Below are positions 43,792 to 57,779 of a stretch of 64,000 nt of DNA, in pieces. The translations under genes were made by a program, and so were the position numbers. This stretch comes from Spongospora subterranea f. sp. subterranea (Eukaryota > Endomyxa: Phytomyxea > Phytomyxea > Plasmodiophorida), in contig JAUGWO010000091.1 of assembly GCA_049724395.1 (NCBI GenBank), positions 248,001 to 312,000 on the forward strand, given 5' to 3'. Below the pieces are notes generated by a model. It had not been told where the DNA came from. It worked only from the letters and a program-made list of their open reading frames with translations, and made no database searches. Numbering within the stretch: the first letter of the stretch is position 1; every line of letters begins with the position of its first letter.

Positions 43792-46700
43792 TTAAAATTT
43801 TGTAATCATCCGCTGCATATCTCGATCTGCCTGTGCAATTTCTCGAGGAATCTTGGCGCCGCTTTCGCTTAACACTTTCCGAAGAGCAGGAAAAAGTTCG
43901 CTGTCGCTGGCAGTGACAAATGTCGTTGCCAAACCCTGAAAATGAGATTAAATCGATTGGCTACATGACGAAAGCAACATTGTCAAACCTCTTTGCCGGC
44001 CCGACCTGTTCTCCCGACCCGATGCATATATATCTCGATGTTTTTTGGCGCGTCGTAGTTGATAACATGAGTAACGCCCTCAATATCAATACCACGTCCA
44101 GCAACGTCAGTTGCAACCAGGACATCGTATCTTCCAGCTTTGAATCCATCCAAACTCAGTTCACGTTGATCTTGAACTTTGCCACCATGCAAAACAGTAA
44201 CCTGACAGGCAAATTGAATTAAGCATCGCAAGTTAAATAGGATAAAAATGAAATTACCCAAATCCAAACAGAAACAAAACCGAAACTGCAAAACCGGAGG
44301 GAAACTCTCAAAATTAACCCACCTTGTACCCTTCAACAGTTAGAGTTCGCGCCATGGCGTCACAGCCAGTACGCTGATTCATAAATATGATTATTGGCGG
44401 CTTCGACGCTTGAAGCAGTTTCATGACCCGCCCCTTCTTGGCACTCTCCGAAACGAATTCAACACGCTGCTCAATCAACTCCACAGCCTTGCCTAAAACC
44501 AAAATTATTTATCACGCATGAACTTTTGTAATGAATATACCTGATCGATCACCGATGGCGACATAGGCTGGATTTCTCAGGTACATTTTTGCCTATCCAA
44601 ATAATAGTAACTACGAACGGTAACGCTTTTGAGCTTGAATGCTTACCATGCGCTCAACTTCGGGCGGCATCGTGGCAGAAAACATAAATGTCTGGCGATA
44701 AATCTGATCGACAACCGCCAGGCTTTCATCTTCCGGCCTAAGATTACTACTTGGCATTGCATCGAATATATCAGTAACCTGAAGTTACGTATCATGGGAA
44801 ACTAAAGCAACATGTTCAATGATGGTCAAACCTGTTCGCCGAATCCCTAAACTAGAAATTAATACAGTTACAGATGATTCGCAAATATCATACCATGTCA
44901 AGCATACGATCGGCTTCGTCCAGAACAATGTAGTTGCACTGATTTAACACAAGATATCGTTTGCGCAAGCAGTCGTTCAAACGGCCCTAAAATAATGAGT
45001 AAACAAAGCAACATTGGACACGGCAGTACCGGGGTGGCGATGATAATCTCAGCACCCTGCCTAATTTGATGCGTTTGCGCTTCCATTGCTGCACCACCGA
45101 CAATGCAAATGGACTTGAGACCAAGCCGGGAAGTAAACTTTACAACTTCATCATCAATTTGTTGGGCTAATTCACTGTTTGAAAAATGTTCAAAGGGATG
45201 TTGAACAGAAAATGAGAAAATTAACCGTGTGGGAGCTAAAATAATGGCGTATGGACCGTCTGCGGCACGACGAGAATCAAAGCGTGGTTGCTTTAAGATG
45301 TAGTGTATCATTGGTAAAATGAAGGCGCACGTCTTTCCGGACCCAGTCTCGGCAATTCCCATGAGATCACGGTTTACAGTACCGATTGGAATTGCAGCCC
45401 TGTCCCGATTTAATTAGGGTGTTAACAATCAGACAACAAACAGAAGTTGAACCATTGGAAAATGCTTCAGAAAAAACAAGAGAATAAATCTGCAAAAAAA
45501 TACAAGAAAATAGTCCGCGAAAGGGTTAAACCGAAATCGGATTGCCTCCTGAAAACCTTTGAATAGGAGTTGGTTCTTTGTATCCGATTTCCTTGAGCAC
45601 ATTGTGAATCCCAATCGGGAAATCCGCTTCATCCCAACTACGAAGAGGATGTGGCAGGCCTGTACCACTATGATGCACTTTTAGTAGTATACCGCATGAA
45701 AGTTGCCATCCGGGACAAACCGTGTGGAGATATTGAAATCTTCATTGAAAATTCGCCAATCACGAATTTCCATCTCTTCCAGAGTCTTTTCTGTCCAATG
45801 ACGATTTTTCATTTCTTGAGCATCGAGCTTCACACGCTGTCTCTCCAAACGGTTTTGAGCCTAGATTATACTTAATTAGAGCGTTGACCAAGAAGCGAAA
45901 CATGAAATTTCTGAAAACTGAATCAAATAATGATATGAAAACCCTTGAACCAACACACCAGAAAACAAATTACCTTTTCGTGATCTTTGATAGTATCAAG
46001 ATATCCATTGCGTTTGTCTTCGATTTCTTGATAGGCTTTGGAAGCCAATGTCTTTTGAACATGACGATCACTCCCAGCAAAATATCCACGGCCAAACCCT
46101 AATGTAATCCTGATAACACAGTAATTTCAGCTGCAGCATGATTTTGTTTGAAGGAACAAGCGAGCGCACTATATTTTCAGAAGAAAAAACTGAACTTCCC
46201 TTTAAACAGTAAGATTTTTCAATTCATGAATGATTGGTCGCACAAACACAAAAATATGTCGAAAAAACAATAGATGGAAAATTGACAACTGACTCATGCT
46301 TGCGATTGTAAAGTGGGTTTAAATCCGTGCTCGTGTCTTCACAAGCATCCCACTCGAACATGAACTTGGACCGCGATGAAGCTACTGTCCGGCGCTTTTT
46401 CTTTTTCTCCTTTTTTCTAAAAAAAGTTCAGCAAAAGGGAAAACGCCACAATCACAACGAGCGAACTAAACGGTAGCTCCATGAAACGGCAAAGAACAAT
46501 AACAGAAAAAGTATGGGAGGAAGAAATTGGGCAAATCTGGGATTACCCTAAATAAGATGATTTGATCAATGCGACCTCTTTTTTGCCAGCCTCAGCAGCT
46601 GCAATTTCAGCAGAGGAAAGAACTGGAGCCGCAGCGACAGGCTGCGCAACCGTGGAACGCGATCCGTTTTGTGAGAGGGCAAGAGCCGACGCCTGAAATC

Positions 46701-47195
46701 GACACTCTATCAGTGTCTGTGATAATTATGCTTTGTTTCAAGAAACCTCGTTTCGCCGCCGTTCAGCAAGCCGATCTAAAGCTGCCTGTTCACGTAGCCT
46801 TTTGCGTTCATCTTTTGAAAGGAAAACTGGCCGCTGTAATGCGTCCTCTGCAAAAACAGAAAAACAACTGAGTTGAAATTTCAACATGCAAATTAGATTA
46901 GCTAAAGTATATAGCCACCAAACGAAGTGTTAACAATTCACTAATGGCTGAAAAAATTACACAAGATAATTAGGGGTTTCAACATCGATTGGCGAATTCT
47001 TGAATGAAAGTAAAACAAAAATAAGAAAAACCCCCTCATAGATATGTAAATAAGAGCACCACCTTCTTGTTTACGATTTCGTTCAACTTCGTCAAGCGAA
47101 ATGGGCATGCGACGCTTTTCGCGAATTTTCTGCTCCCGTTCTACGATATCGGCGTTTTCGTCATCTACTATTGTTGGCGGACTCGCGGAAAGCAT
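43792..47195 (-). CDS. DDX23: DEAD-box splicing helicase DDX23/PRP28
   Basis: U5 snRNP helicase that displaces U1 from the 5' splice site. Sixteen exons resolve in phase: 47195-47063, 46847-46747, 46692-46576, 46409-46294, 46110-45974, 45860-45721, 45667-45557, 45399-45226, 45176-45030, 44986-44894, 44846-44832, 44778-44647, 44592-44541, 44492-44323, 44202-43989, 43935-43792. N-terminal blocks match PRP28 ([45 protein letters not shown]). Helicase motifs: [63 protein letters not shown]. The 11th exon is only 15 nt and restores GFGEQ after LDM. The start is the Met of MLSASPP; an in-frame ATG at 47243 is an alternative. Confidence 0.93.
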
Positions 47196-48940
47196 TCTGA
47201 CAACGCCAATCACAATATTCCAGGTGATTGTACGGCGACACAATCAGTCTCCGTATATTCGTTATTGCGCTGATCCCCACGCCGGTAACGCTGGAGTGTA
47301 GAAAGGGGATGGCGCAGCCTCTCCCTGAGCGGCACCATCGCCACTCCGCAGACATGACCGTTCCCTGCATTTGCCTTTTTTGATTGCATTTGCGAGGCGA
47401 TCTGAAGGCACACTCTCACCTCTAGATGTGGGATAACACCTAATGGTGAGCCACTCGAGATGCGACTTCATGGCGATCGTCTGAACATATTGTCGCACCC
47501 GTTGCAACTACAGTACTGTTCATAAAACCATTAACTCTACGCCCGAGTGTTTTTTTCAAGTAGCTTTGAATTGAAATTCCTTGTTCCACTTCCGTTTGAA
47601 ACTGAATACCATTTAATTTTGGCGAGCAGCTACTTAAAAATTTCTCTCCGTTGGTTCATGCCACGCCAACTCTCAAAACTGTAAAATGTGTGTACATGAA
47701 CTTGCGATGAAATTTACGGTTGAATTGTTCGGTTCTCAACCCACAGATTCATACATATTACATCCCTTGTTCACATTAACGTTGCTGAAGTCGCTATGCC
47801 ATTTTTTTCCTCAAATGCGGACGTAAGAATGAGCAAGGAAAGCGTTGGTGTTCGACCACGGTTTATCAATAACAAAATTCGCCGCGCTGAAAACCGCTCA
47901 AAATTGAATTTGATTCATCAATCCGACACAGTGTTTGGGTGTTTTAATACCGAACAATAAGACAGTTAGTGAATGAAGGTGCGGAAAAGTGTGATGCGTT
48001 TGCCTAGTGATATCACTCCAGATTGCGCATAAGCAGGAAAGATTTCCTCATGATACGTTTTTCAAACAACATGATTTGAACGGAGATAACCACTCAGATT
48101 CCGTTTAATCAAGGTGAAGAATGACCAAACCACACTAATTCGCAGTGATTGCCACAATTTCGTATGTTACTCAAGGTCTGATGCGTGTTTTCGCATTTGA
48201 GATTCTGTTCACCCATACCGTCAAACGTGAAGGTGGACATATGATCCAAGAACTAGCGAATTCCACATATTTTATAGCGTTTACTGTAGTCTGGAAAAAC
48301 AAAGAATTTAAATTGTGCGTCCGCAAATATCGCAGAGCGTTGGCGGAGGAACCCCTATCGTATTTTTTAAAATTTGTGCTGTGTACCAAAACCCTCGGTT
48401 TGTTGATCTGCTGGTAACGCTTAACGGAGTTGAGAGTTTCTGACATTGGGATATACATTTGCCAACAGACTACGAACGAGCGTCGCTTTCCGTCGTGTTC
48501 TGCTGCTGTTTAATAAAACAATGCATTGCCAAATATAGAATATATCAACGTGAGTATGCATTTAGATGCTTGGAATAGTTCGAGACTTTATTCAGGTTCC
48601 TCCCTTGATATTACGGAGGATTCGGTCAGCACAGAATGCCCACAAGAATCAGGTTTGAGTATGATTTTTACTCCCCCATCGGCGACCTGTCTGTCTTCCA
48701 AGTGCGGCCTCCGTGACAGAGCCCCATGGAAACGGCGACATTTCACGCCGATCCAGTGTTGCAGTGTGGCGGCACCCCGTCCCAGAGTAAAAGTGACTTC
48801 GGCTTCTGTCGCGCAACAAATTGTTTGACCCAGCTTACGTACATTAACTTATTTTGTGGATTCAAATCGGCATCGAATCCGGTTTGACAGTTGTATCTCG
48901 TTGTTAATCGCGCCGTGCTTCGTGCCCAAACGGTAGCGCT
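47196..48940. promoter_or_regulatory. Divergent intergenic region, DDX23 / clathrin heavy chain
   Basis: 1.7 kb with no recognised gene. A 55-codon frame at about 47797-47960 (starting MPFFSSNADVRMSKES) has no known match. Promoters of both flanking genes should lie here. Confidence 0.4.
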
Positions 48941-51900
48941 ATGGCTCAGGAAGCGCTTCCAATTCGATTTGCGGAAGTTTTGAACGTGAGCGATTCCTGT
49001 GCATGTCCACATGTATCGCAATTCTCAGACGTGATCCGTGATAGCTGACAGCACTAGGCGTCAAACCAGAATTCATCAAGTTCAAAAATGTCACGATGGA
49101 ATCGGATAAGTTCATTTCGGTACTTGAAGAAGGTTCCGGATCAGTGGCTATCATTGATACGGTCACCAAAAAAGTCACAAAATTACCAGCAAAGGTCGAT
49201 TCGGCCATCATGAACCCAATATCCCATGTCGTCGGCTTCAGAGGTCCATATTTTTGCATACTTTTTAGTTTTTTTACTTTCTTTTCAAATTTTATAAACT
49301 CAAATTTTGACCCGTTTGCGAGTTTCGAGATTAAATTTTAATTGATATTTCGGTTTCTGGGTTACACGTTTTCACATATTGTTGTTGAACTAGACTTGGT
49401 TCTAATGCTGTTTCAGCTGCCAATAACCTTCAGATTTACAATTTGGAGATGCAAACAAGAATGAAGGTCGCATCGCTTCCAGATAACGTTGTATTCTGGA
49501 AATGGTATTCAAATTCAAATTTGTGTTTGTGAACGACGATGACCCTGTCTCAGGATGAATCAAAATACAATTGCCATCGTAACGGAAAAGTCGGTTCTAC
49601 ATTGGTCGATGAATGGGGATGCGGCTCCTGAGAAAATTTTCGATCGGGCTCAGTATGACGGATCAGTGCAGATTCTTAACTATAAGGTGGTTTTTAGAAA
49701 TTTGTTTCACTGTTTTTTAATGTCGTGATAGGCTTCATCAGATGAGAAATGGCTCATTCTTGGAGGCTTGGCGGCTCGTCCCACTGGAGGTAATGCTTTA
49801 TGCTGTGTGATCATCACCTTGCGATAACGCAAACTGTGCGACTGTTGGAATCTTTACTTTTTTCAAGATTCTCGTTTGCGATTGTCTCAGTGAACGTCGT
49901 GCCCTCAGGCGTTGCAGGCGTGCTACAGCTTTATTCTGTCGACCGTAAAGTCTCCCAGCCTACGCTGGATGCTCATGCAGGCACATTCGCCAATGTCAAG
50001 CTTGATGGGCGGGATTCTCCGTCAATTTTATTTTGTTTTGTGACTAATTCACCTCAAGGACCCAAGGTGAGCGCTGTCCGTTTCCGCTTATGTCGCGATC
50101 CGATAATGCCTTTTTTCAGTTATCCATCATCGAAGTGGGGTCACCCAAGGAACAAGTTTTTAAGGCCATGACCGATGTTAAATTCCAGGTCGAACAGGTG
50201 AAATTTTATCGTGATGCTGTTTTCGCTCTCAATTAACGAGCTGAAAATCAGGACTTTGCTCTTTCCATGCATTCAGACGATAAGCGTGGCACACTCTTCC
50301 TGCTTACCAAAGCGGGATTTCTATATCTCTATGAAATTCAATCTACCAAATGCATTTTTGCCAAACGTATTTCTCAGTCGACAATGTTTGTTTCGGTAAT
50401 TTTTTTATATCTGCTTTGATATTTTTTAATTGCTGATTTTTTCAGGTCTCACATGTTGAGTCTGGCGGAGTCGTCTCACTGGATCAAACGGGTCGTCTAA
50501 TTTTGGTTGCTCTTGATGAGGCCAATCTGGTCCAATACATAATGGACTCTCTCAAGGTTTCTTGGTTTGCTTTCCGTTTTCAAACGTTTTGTGACTGATT
50601 TTTTCTCGAAATAAATTCAGGACACAGAACTTGGCGTGAGAATGGCTGCTAGATATAATCTTCCAGGAGCTGGTGATATTTTCCGCGTTCAGTTTGATAA
50701 ATTGATCGCCGCCGGTCAAGTTGCCGCTGCTGCACGAATTGCTGTCGAAGCCCCGCAAGAGATTCTTCGTACCCCTGAAACGCTGAATGCGTTTAAGCGT
50801 CTGCCCGCTGTTCAAGGACAACCTGCGCCCATTTTGCAATATTTTTCTTTATTATTACAGCGCGGTATGTTGACCGCCTTTGTTATCAGTTTAGCATATG
50901 TACTCCTCATTTTTGTGCACATCTGCTCCTCTATGATTTGAAATGATGCCTTAATGTAGTTGTGTTTTTTTTTTCGCTGTGCCGACCGAAATGAGGTTTT
51001 GGGTTTTGAGGGTTCATGCCTTTATCAATCAAATGGATTCGTCGATCAATTCGCTCTCTTATCACTGACGTCTCAGGTAAATTGAATACCATAGAGTCAA
51101 TTGAACTCACTCGACCTGTACTGGCCTCTGGCGCACCTGCGGGCAAAGAACATCTTCGCGGTTGGATTGCCGATGGCAAACTCGAATTCAGCGAAGAATT
51201 AGGTGATCTTTTACGCCAGTTCGACATAAAACTGGCTTGCTCGGTGTATCTTCGCGCTTCTTGTTCGGAAAAGGCAATAATGTGCTTCTTGCAACTTGGC
51301 GAGTTTGACAAGGTTCGCAATGCATCCTTATTGTTACTGTTTTTTGTTGTTGTTTCACCACATCGCTGATTAGCATGTCGTCACTAATTCTCGTAAGGCT
51401 TCTCGCTTCTTTTGTTTTTTCATACAATGCTGTGCTTTTATGTGTTAATTTCTTGCAAGCCTTTTGGTGTATCAATCATCTTATTATTTGCTCAGATTGT
51501 CGCATATGCAAAAAGCGTCAATTTTCTGCCTGATTACTCGCTGCTGCTTCAACAGCTACACCGGGTCAATCGGGATCACGCTTTGTCCTTTGCCCAAAAG
51601 CTTCAGTATGTTTGTCGTTTTTCCTTCCGAGGCATTGCTTATTGATGCTTGTTCACAGCACAAACGACACTGGTCCTCTACTGCCTGTCAAAGATATTGT
51701 GGATATCTTCATGGCTTCGCAAGACGCAAAGTCAACCACAGCTTTCCTTTTGGACTATTTGCAATCACGTGGCGATCGTCCAGAAGATGGCGAACTACAA
51801 ACCAAATTGCTTGAAATCAACCTCATGTATTCTCCTCAGGTGCGTAAATTGATGATTTGGTTTTCATTTAATCACTTTTGCTGTTTCGGTTCTAACTCTT

Positions 51901-54900
51901 GTTAATTTCAATATCAGGTTGCAGATGCTATCTTTGAGTCTTCTCACTACAACCTGTCCCACTTTGATCATCAGCACATCGCACAGCTTTGCGAGCGTGC
52001 AAACCTGTTCTCCAGAGCACTTGAATATTATGTTGACATGACCGACATCAAGCGCGTGCTTTTGATGGGTATATGTTCTTTTGCGTTGTTGCAACTTTTT
52101 TCAATCAACATTTCGCTTCAAAGGTCTTGTTTGTTGGCTGTCGGCGTTCTCTAATTTTTTGCTATTGTTCTAGGTTTGAATTCCGGGTTAGTCAAACCGG
52201 AATTTATCGTATCATATTTTGGGCGACATACACCCGAAAACTGTGTTGAAATCCTTCGTGAAATTCTTAAATTCAATGCCGTTCAGGTACCATTTCAATC
52301 ATCGCTCTTGCGCTGTGTCTCATTCTGTCTTTGCCTATTTAGCATATCCGTCTTGTGGTTGAGGTTGCTAAGACCTATTCAAAAGAATTATCTCCAGCTT
52401 CTCTTATCAAAATGTTCGAGGACTTTGATGCTCAACAGGGTCTGTTTTTCTATCTTGGAACGCTTGTGAATTTTTCTGAGGATGCCGATGTCGTTTTCAA
52501 GTACATTGAGGTAACTGATGCTGTTTTAATGTGTGATTCTGATTTCCGTTTGATTGAAACTCTTCACATTACTTCAGTCAGGGGTCAAGTTGAACCAAAT
52601 GAAAGAGGTTGAGCGCATTTGTCGCGATCACACGTTTTATGACGCTAAACAAGTCAAGGATTTTCTCATTGCCAAAGTAATTTTGCTCGCGCTGGTGTAT
52701 TGCTTGGTCAATTTAGCCTGTTTTTCTTTCAGGAACTGCCTGACCCTCGCCCTTTAATTCAAGTTTGCGACCGTCATGACTTTGTTGACGAACTCACTCG
52801 TTATCTCTATTCAAAGAACATGTTTCCGTTTTTAGAGGCTTATGTCACGAAAATGAATGCTGGTGCTACTCCTAAGGTCGAAAGTCTTTACCGCTGCTGC
52901 AGCAAACATCCAATTTTGTAATTTAGGTTATTGGCTCGTTAATCGATCTTTCCTGCGATGATAACAAAATTCGCGATCTTTTAAATAACCTTCGGCCACC
53001 AGCTTGTCCGATTGAGCAACTCTGTGAGGAGGTCGGCAAACGTACCCGGCTGCGTTTGCTGCTGCCATGGTTAGAAGCTCGTCGCAATGAAGGTACAGCA
53101 TCTATCGCATCGCATCAGAATGTTTTTTCCATTTGAAATTTAGGCAACGTTGAGCCAACCTTGCATAACGCTCTCGCGAAAATCTACGTCGAAACTAATA
53201 ATAACCCAAGTCATTTTCTTCTTAACAATGAATTTTACGACAGCAAAGTCATCATTTTTTCAACAAATGTCTGTTTATCAGATGAATTGAATTTATTTGC
53301 AGGTCGTAGGATCCTTTTGTGAAAGTCGCGATCCACATTTGGCATTTATCGCGTACCGCCGCGCCAATGGCCCTTGTGATGTTGAATTACTTGAGGTATC
53401 TGTTTTTTTTCGACCAATTTATGGGATATAACTAATGAAGGCAGGTTTCGAATAAACACGGGTTTTATAAAGATCAAGCCCGATACCTAGTTGTTCGTCA
53501 AGATCCAACGCTTTGGGAGATGGCGCTTGCGAACAATGTGCATCGTCGTGCTGTCATTGATCAAGTAATGAGTTAGGTTTTTCCAATTAGTTCCAGGTTT
53601 TTATTACTTTCTCAACAGGTTGTGGCGACTGCGTTGCCGGAGTCTCGCATACCAGAAGAAGTCTCAACCACTGTCAAGGCGTTTATGGCCGCCGATCTAC
53701 CCAAAGAACTCATTGAACTTCTTGAAAGGATTGTTCTACATGGTTACTCGGTCACACGAAAGTTTTAGATACAGTTCTCATGGGTTTTCTCGCAGGTCCC
53801 TCGGATTCCGAATTCCACACCAATCGCAATTTGCAAAACTTACTTATCTTGACGGCCATCAAAGCCGATCCGTCTCGCGTCTCGGATTATCTGAATCGTC
53901 TTGATAACTATGATGGGCCAGATATTGCTCGTATTGCAATTTCCGACCAATATAAGGTGCAAAATTTGTTCTTTGCTTTATTGCATTTTCGCTCTCAGAG
54001 CTGTCCGAATCTGTTTTGTAAAACTTCAATTGCTTCAGCTCTTTTTTTCTCGTTTTACTCAAAATTGATTCTGTCACTGTGGCTTTTGTCTTCATACGCT
54101 CGCTATTTGGCAAACTTCATTGGCTATGTTATGACTGAATTATGTAGCTCTACGAGGCGGCGTTTTTCATCTACAAGAAGTTCACCTTGGGAGAAGATGC
54201 CATTCGGGTCCTTTTAGATAACATTGACTCTGTTGAACGTGCTATTGAATTCGCCGCCTACTGGGATAAGGGTCCCGTTTGGTCAATTCTTGCCCGCGCG
54301 TTGCTACAGCATGGTCGTACGACAGAGGCCATTGATGCCTTTATGAAAGCCTCTGATCCGAGCGCGTACGCTGACGTCATTGCTGCTGCATCCAAGGAGC
54401 AGCTGTGGCCTGTGTTAATCGTTTATTTGAAAATGTCCAGATCCAAGCTTCGTACGTAAATTTGTTCTTGTCCTCTAATCTTGCATCAAATCAATGGTTC
54501 GCTTTTGTTGCCGTCTTGCGTAGTTGACTTGGGCTCTCATTTCTTTAAGTGATTTTCCTGTTTAGTATATCACGCTTTTTAAGCTAATTATGCACTTTTT
54601 TAGGCGAGTCCGCGCTGGATAACGAGCTCGTCTATGCCATGGCTCATTCTGAGGATTTAACGCCTCTTGAAGAGTTCCTCTCAACTCCTCACATTGCCAA
54701 ACTCGAGTCCATTGGCGATCGCCTCTTTGATGAAGGTAGTTGCTCGCTCCTGTGCTTTCCTATGTAGTGACGAAGTTGTTTTTTAAATCCACCTTCTTCA
54801 GGTCTTTACTTTGCCAGCTCTCACCATCTACAATCACCTGAATATTTACGCGAAGCTGGCGCTTTGCTACGTTCATCTTCACCAGTTTCAGGCTGCAGTT

Positions 54901-56827
54901 GACGCTGCGCGCAAAGCCAACTCCATTCCAACTTGGAAAGCAATTTGTTATGCCTGCGTGGACGCTCTTGAATTTCGTCTTGCGCAAGCCTGCGGTTCGT
55001 CATCACGTTCTGAAAGTTTTATTTACTAAAGGCCGATTCGATTTGCTATAGGTGTCCATATCATTGTGTTTATGGACCATCTCAGCGACTTGATTCATCA
55101 TTACGAGGTTGGGTGTCACTTTGAACAGGCAATTGCGCTGTTAGAGCAAGGTTAGTACATTCTCCTTTTTTGTTCTTTCTTGTTTTTGTGTTGGACACAC
55201 ATTTCATGTTCATTTTGCGCTTTTACCGTATCTTTTATCGACGTTGTATATGCTCAGGTATTAACCTCGACCGAGCTCATCAGGGTATCTTCACAACCCT
55301 GGGTCTGCTTTACGCCAAATACAAATCCGAAAAACTAATGGAGCACGTCAAACTCTTCTGGTCCCGCTTAAACATTCCAACGCTTCTAGGTGGTTGCCTG
55401 ACTAACAGGCATTACGTCGAGGCCGTGTTTTTGTATTGTCACTATGATCAGTACGATAATGGTGTCGATGTTCTCATAGAGCATTCCCCCTCTTGTTGGC
55501 AACATGATCTTTTCAAACAAACTATTATTCAGTGCACCAATACTGAAGGTAACCGTTTTCTCTATTTTACTATCAAACAAGCCCTAACTATCACATTCGC
55601 AATTCTTCTCCAGTTTTTTATCGTGCTGTAACCTTCTATCTTCGAGAGCATCCTTTATTGCTAAATGATCTTCTGATTGAGATCTCGTCCAAGCTCGACC
55701 ATACCCGAGTTGTTCGTTTGCTTCGTCAAGAAGAGGCTCTTCCGCTTTGTTTAAAATACTTACTGTTTGTTCAAAAAGACAACATTGTTGCTGTTAATGA
55801 AGCCGTTAATCAACTGTAAGATTACTTCTGTTCTGATGAATGCTCCTTTTTCAAGCGTTCAACCGTGTCCAGTTTTGGTGATTATGTCTTTTGGCTTTCA
55901 GGTTTGTCGGACTCAGAAGATTATAAAGCATTGAGAGAGTCGATTGAAGGACACGACGCATTCGATCAGATCACTCTTGCACAGAAGCTTGAGACTCATT
56001 CACTTTTAGAAATGCGACGGATTTCCTCGTACCTATATAAGGTCAACAAGCGCTATGAGGTAACGCACTCTGTTTTCATATAATGACTTCGAACTCATTG
56101 AGCACATATCGCAGGTTGCTATCGGTATTGCAAAAAAAGATGTTTTATACGAGGATGTCATTTCCACTGCCGCGGTTTCCAAAGACACTGTCATTGCCGA
56201 AGAACTCGTCCGGTTTTTCGTCGAAAAGAAAGAAATAGCTTGCTTTTCGGTAAACCTCTGTACACATATTTTGTTGATATCCCACGTCAACCTTTTATAC
56301 CGATCGGCCATTTTTTCTTCAGTTTTTAGCGACTCAACAATTTTTTTAAATTCTTGAAAATCGGGCGTTTTTGACCCTCAACTTTTGACGTCTGCTCTCT
56401 GTTTGTATAGGCAATGCTCTATTCTTGTTACAGTCAAATCCGAGCCGACGTTGTTCTTGAGCTAGCCTGGCGACACAACATCGTTGACAATGTTATGCCT
56501 TTTATGATCCAGACATTCCGCGAATATGACGACAAACTCAACGATATCGCCGGTAAGCTTGAGGCCCAATCCAAGGCCGAAAAGGAGGCCGTCAACGAGG
56601 AGAAAAAGAAACAAGAGCAGGAGTCAAGCAAGGCGGCACAATTCATCGGCATTCCCAGCTTCGCGGGACCAGCGGCTCCGCTTGCCATCATGCCGCCCAT
56701 GGCCTATGGCAGCAATGGTTCTCCTATGATGTATCCGGGCCATGGAGGCCCCGTCATGAACGGGCAGATGCCTGGTGGTTATGGGGCCATGCCTCCGCCC
56801 AACCAGTTTGCCCAACCCCATTACTGA
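48941..56827 (+). CDS. CLTC: Clathrin heavy chain
   Basis: Triskelion leg of the clathrin coat. About 33 exons; the first are 48941-48985, 49045-49243, 49417-49504, 49554-49686, 49732-49789, 49909-50066 and the last is 56411-56827. Start [15 protein letters not shown], then LGVKPEF and [10 protein letters not shown] of the N-terminal propeller, [13 protein letters not shown], and heavy-chain repeats through [17 protein letters not shown] and [13 protein letters not shown]. The C-terminus is a coiled coil with a Gly/Pro/Met tail (NQFAQPHY). All joins are in phase except near 54735-54810: either a 5-residue deletion (acceptor TTTGCCAG) or one extra base. At 55815 the phase is kept by using the acceptor at 55872, adding about ten residues. 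Full length is about 1,690 residues, normal for the family. Confidence 0.96.
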
Positions 56828-57144
56828 ACATAAATCTGTCGGCGATTATAAATGTCATTGACCTTTCTATTAACAACATGTATGGAACCCTTGTGTTCAC
56901 GTTTTTTTCCACTTCAGACAATGCGAAATCAAATTTCGCATCAAAAATGACAATTGTTGCTGACGAACAATCTGCGTTGCTGTCTGCTTTACCTGTTTTC
57001 TGAGAAAGGTATGCCACGACGCCGTAGTGTGAGTAGCGACACCTTTATTTATCAAGAATCCCACAAATATCTTCAAAGACGAGACCAACATTAACCACAC
57101 ACAACAACAATCTGACTGTCGTGATGCCAACAATCTTGTACGGT
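56828..57144. other. 3' flank of clathrin heavy chain
   Basis: No gene was recognised between the TGA at 56825-56827 and the minisatellite. Confidence 0.4.
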
Positions 57145-57716
57145 AGTTGTCCCACGGTTTCAATAGCGGACGTCGTTGCCGTCTATCCAGTTGTCCCACG
57201 GTTTCAATAGCGGACGTCGTTGCCGTCTATCCAGTTGTCCCACGGTTTCAATAGCGGACGTCGTTGCCGTCTATCCAGTTGTCCCACGGTTTCAATAGCG
57301 GACGTCGTTGCCGTCTATCCAGTTGTCCCACGGTTTCAATAGCGGACGTCGTTGCCGTCTATCCAGTTGTCTCACGGTTTCAATAGCGGACGTCGTTGCC
57401 GTCTATCCAGTTGTCTCACGGTTTCAATAGCGGACGTCGTTGCCGTCTATCCAGTTGTCCCACGGTTTCAATAGCGGACGTCGTTGCCGTCTATCCAGTT
57501 GTCTCACGGTTTCAATAGCGGACGTCGTTGCCGTCTATCCAGTTGTCTCACGGTTTCAATAGCGGACGTCGTTGCCGTCTATCCAGTTGTCTCACGGTTT
57601 CAATAGCGGACGTCGTTGCCGTCTATCCAGTTGTCTCACGGTTTCAATAGCGGACGTCATTGCCGTCTATCCAGTTGTCCCACGGTTGCAATAGCGGACG
57701 TCGTTGCCGTCTATTC
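57145..57716. repeat. Minisatellite, 13 copies of a 44-bp unit
   Basis: Copies start every 44 bp from 57145. The unit begins AGTTGTCCCACGGTTTCAAT and ends GCCGTCTATCC. One position is dimorphic (GTCCCAC or GTCTCAC). In order, copies 1-5 carry C, 6-7 T, 8 C, 9-12 T, 13 C. Two other variants are private to copies 12 and 13. The length is not a multiple of three, so the array is not coding. Confidence 0.97.
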
Positions 57717-57779
57717 AATTAGGCTGAGATTTACGTCTAGAATGTGTCTCACAGGAGATTTGTTATTGATAGTCCCAAT

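Noticed and set aside
55801-55930. Apparent frameshift between clathrin exons ending 55815 and the next block
   Set aside because: Using the acceptor at 55872 (GTCCAG) instead of the one at 55901 keeps the phase and reads through to [10 protein letters not shown], with about ten extra residues.
57145-57716. CRISPR-like array
   Set aside because: Units are contiguous 44-bp copies with no unique spacers, in a eukaryotic gene-rich context.
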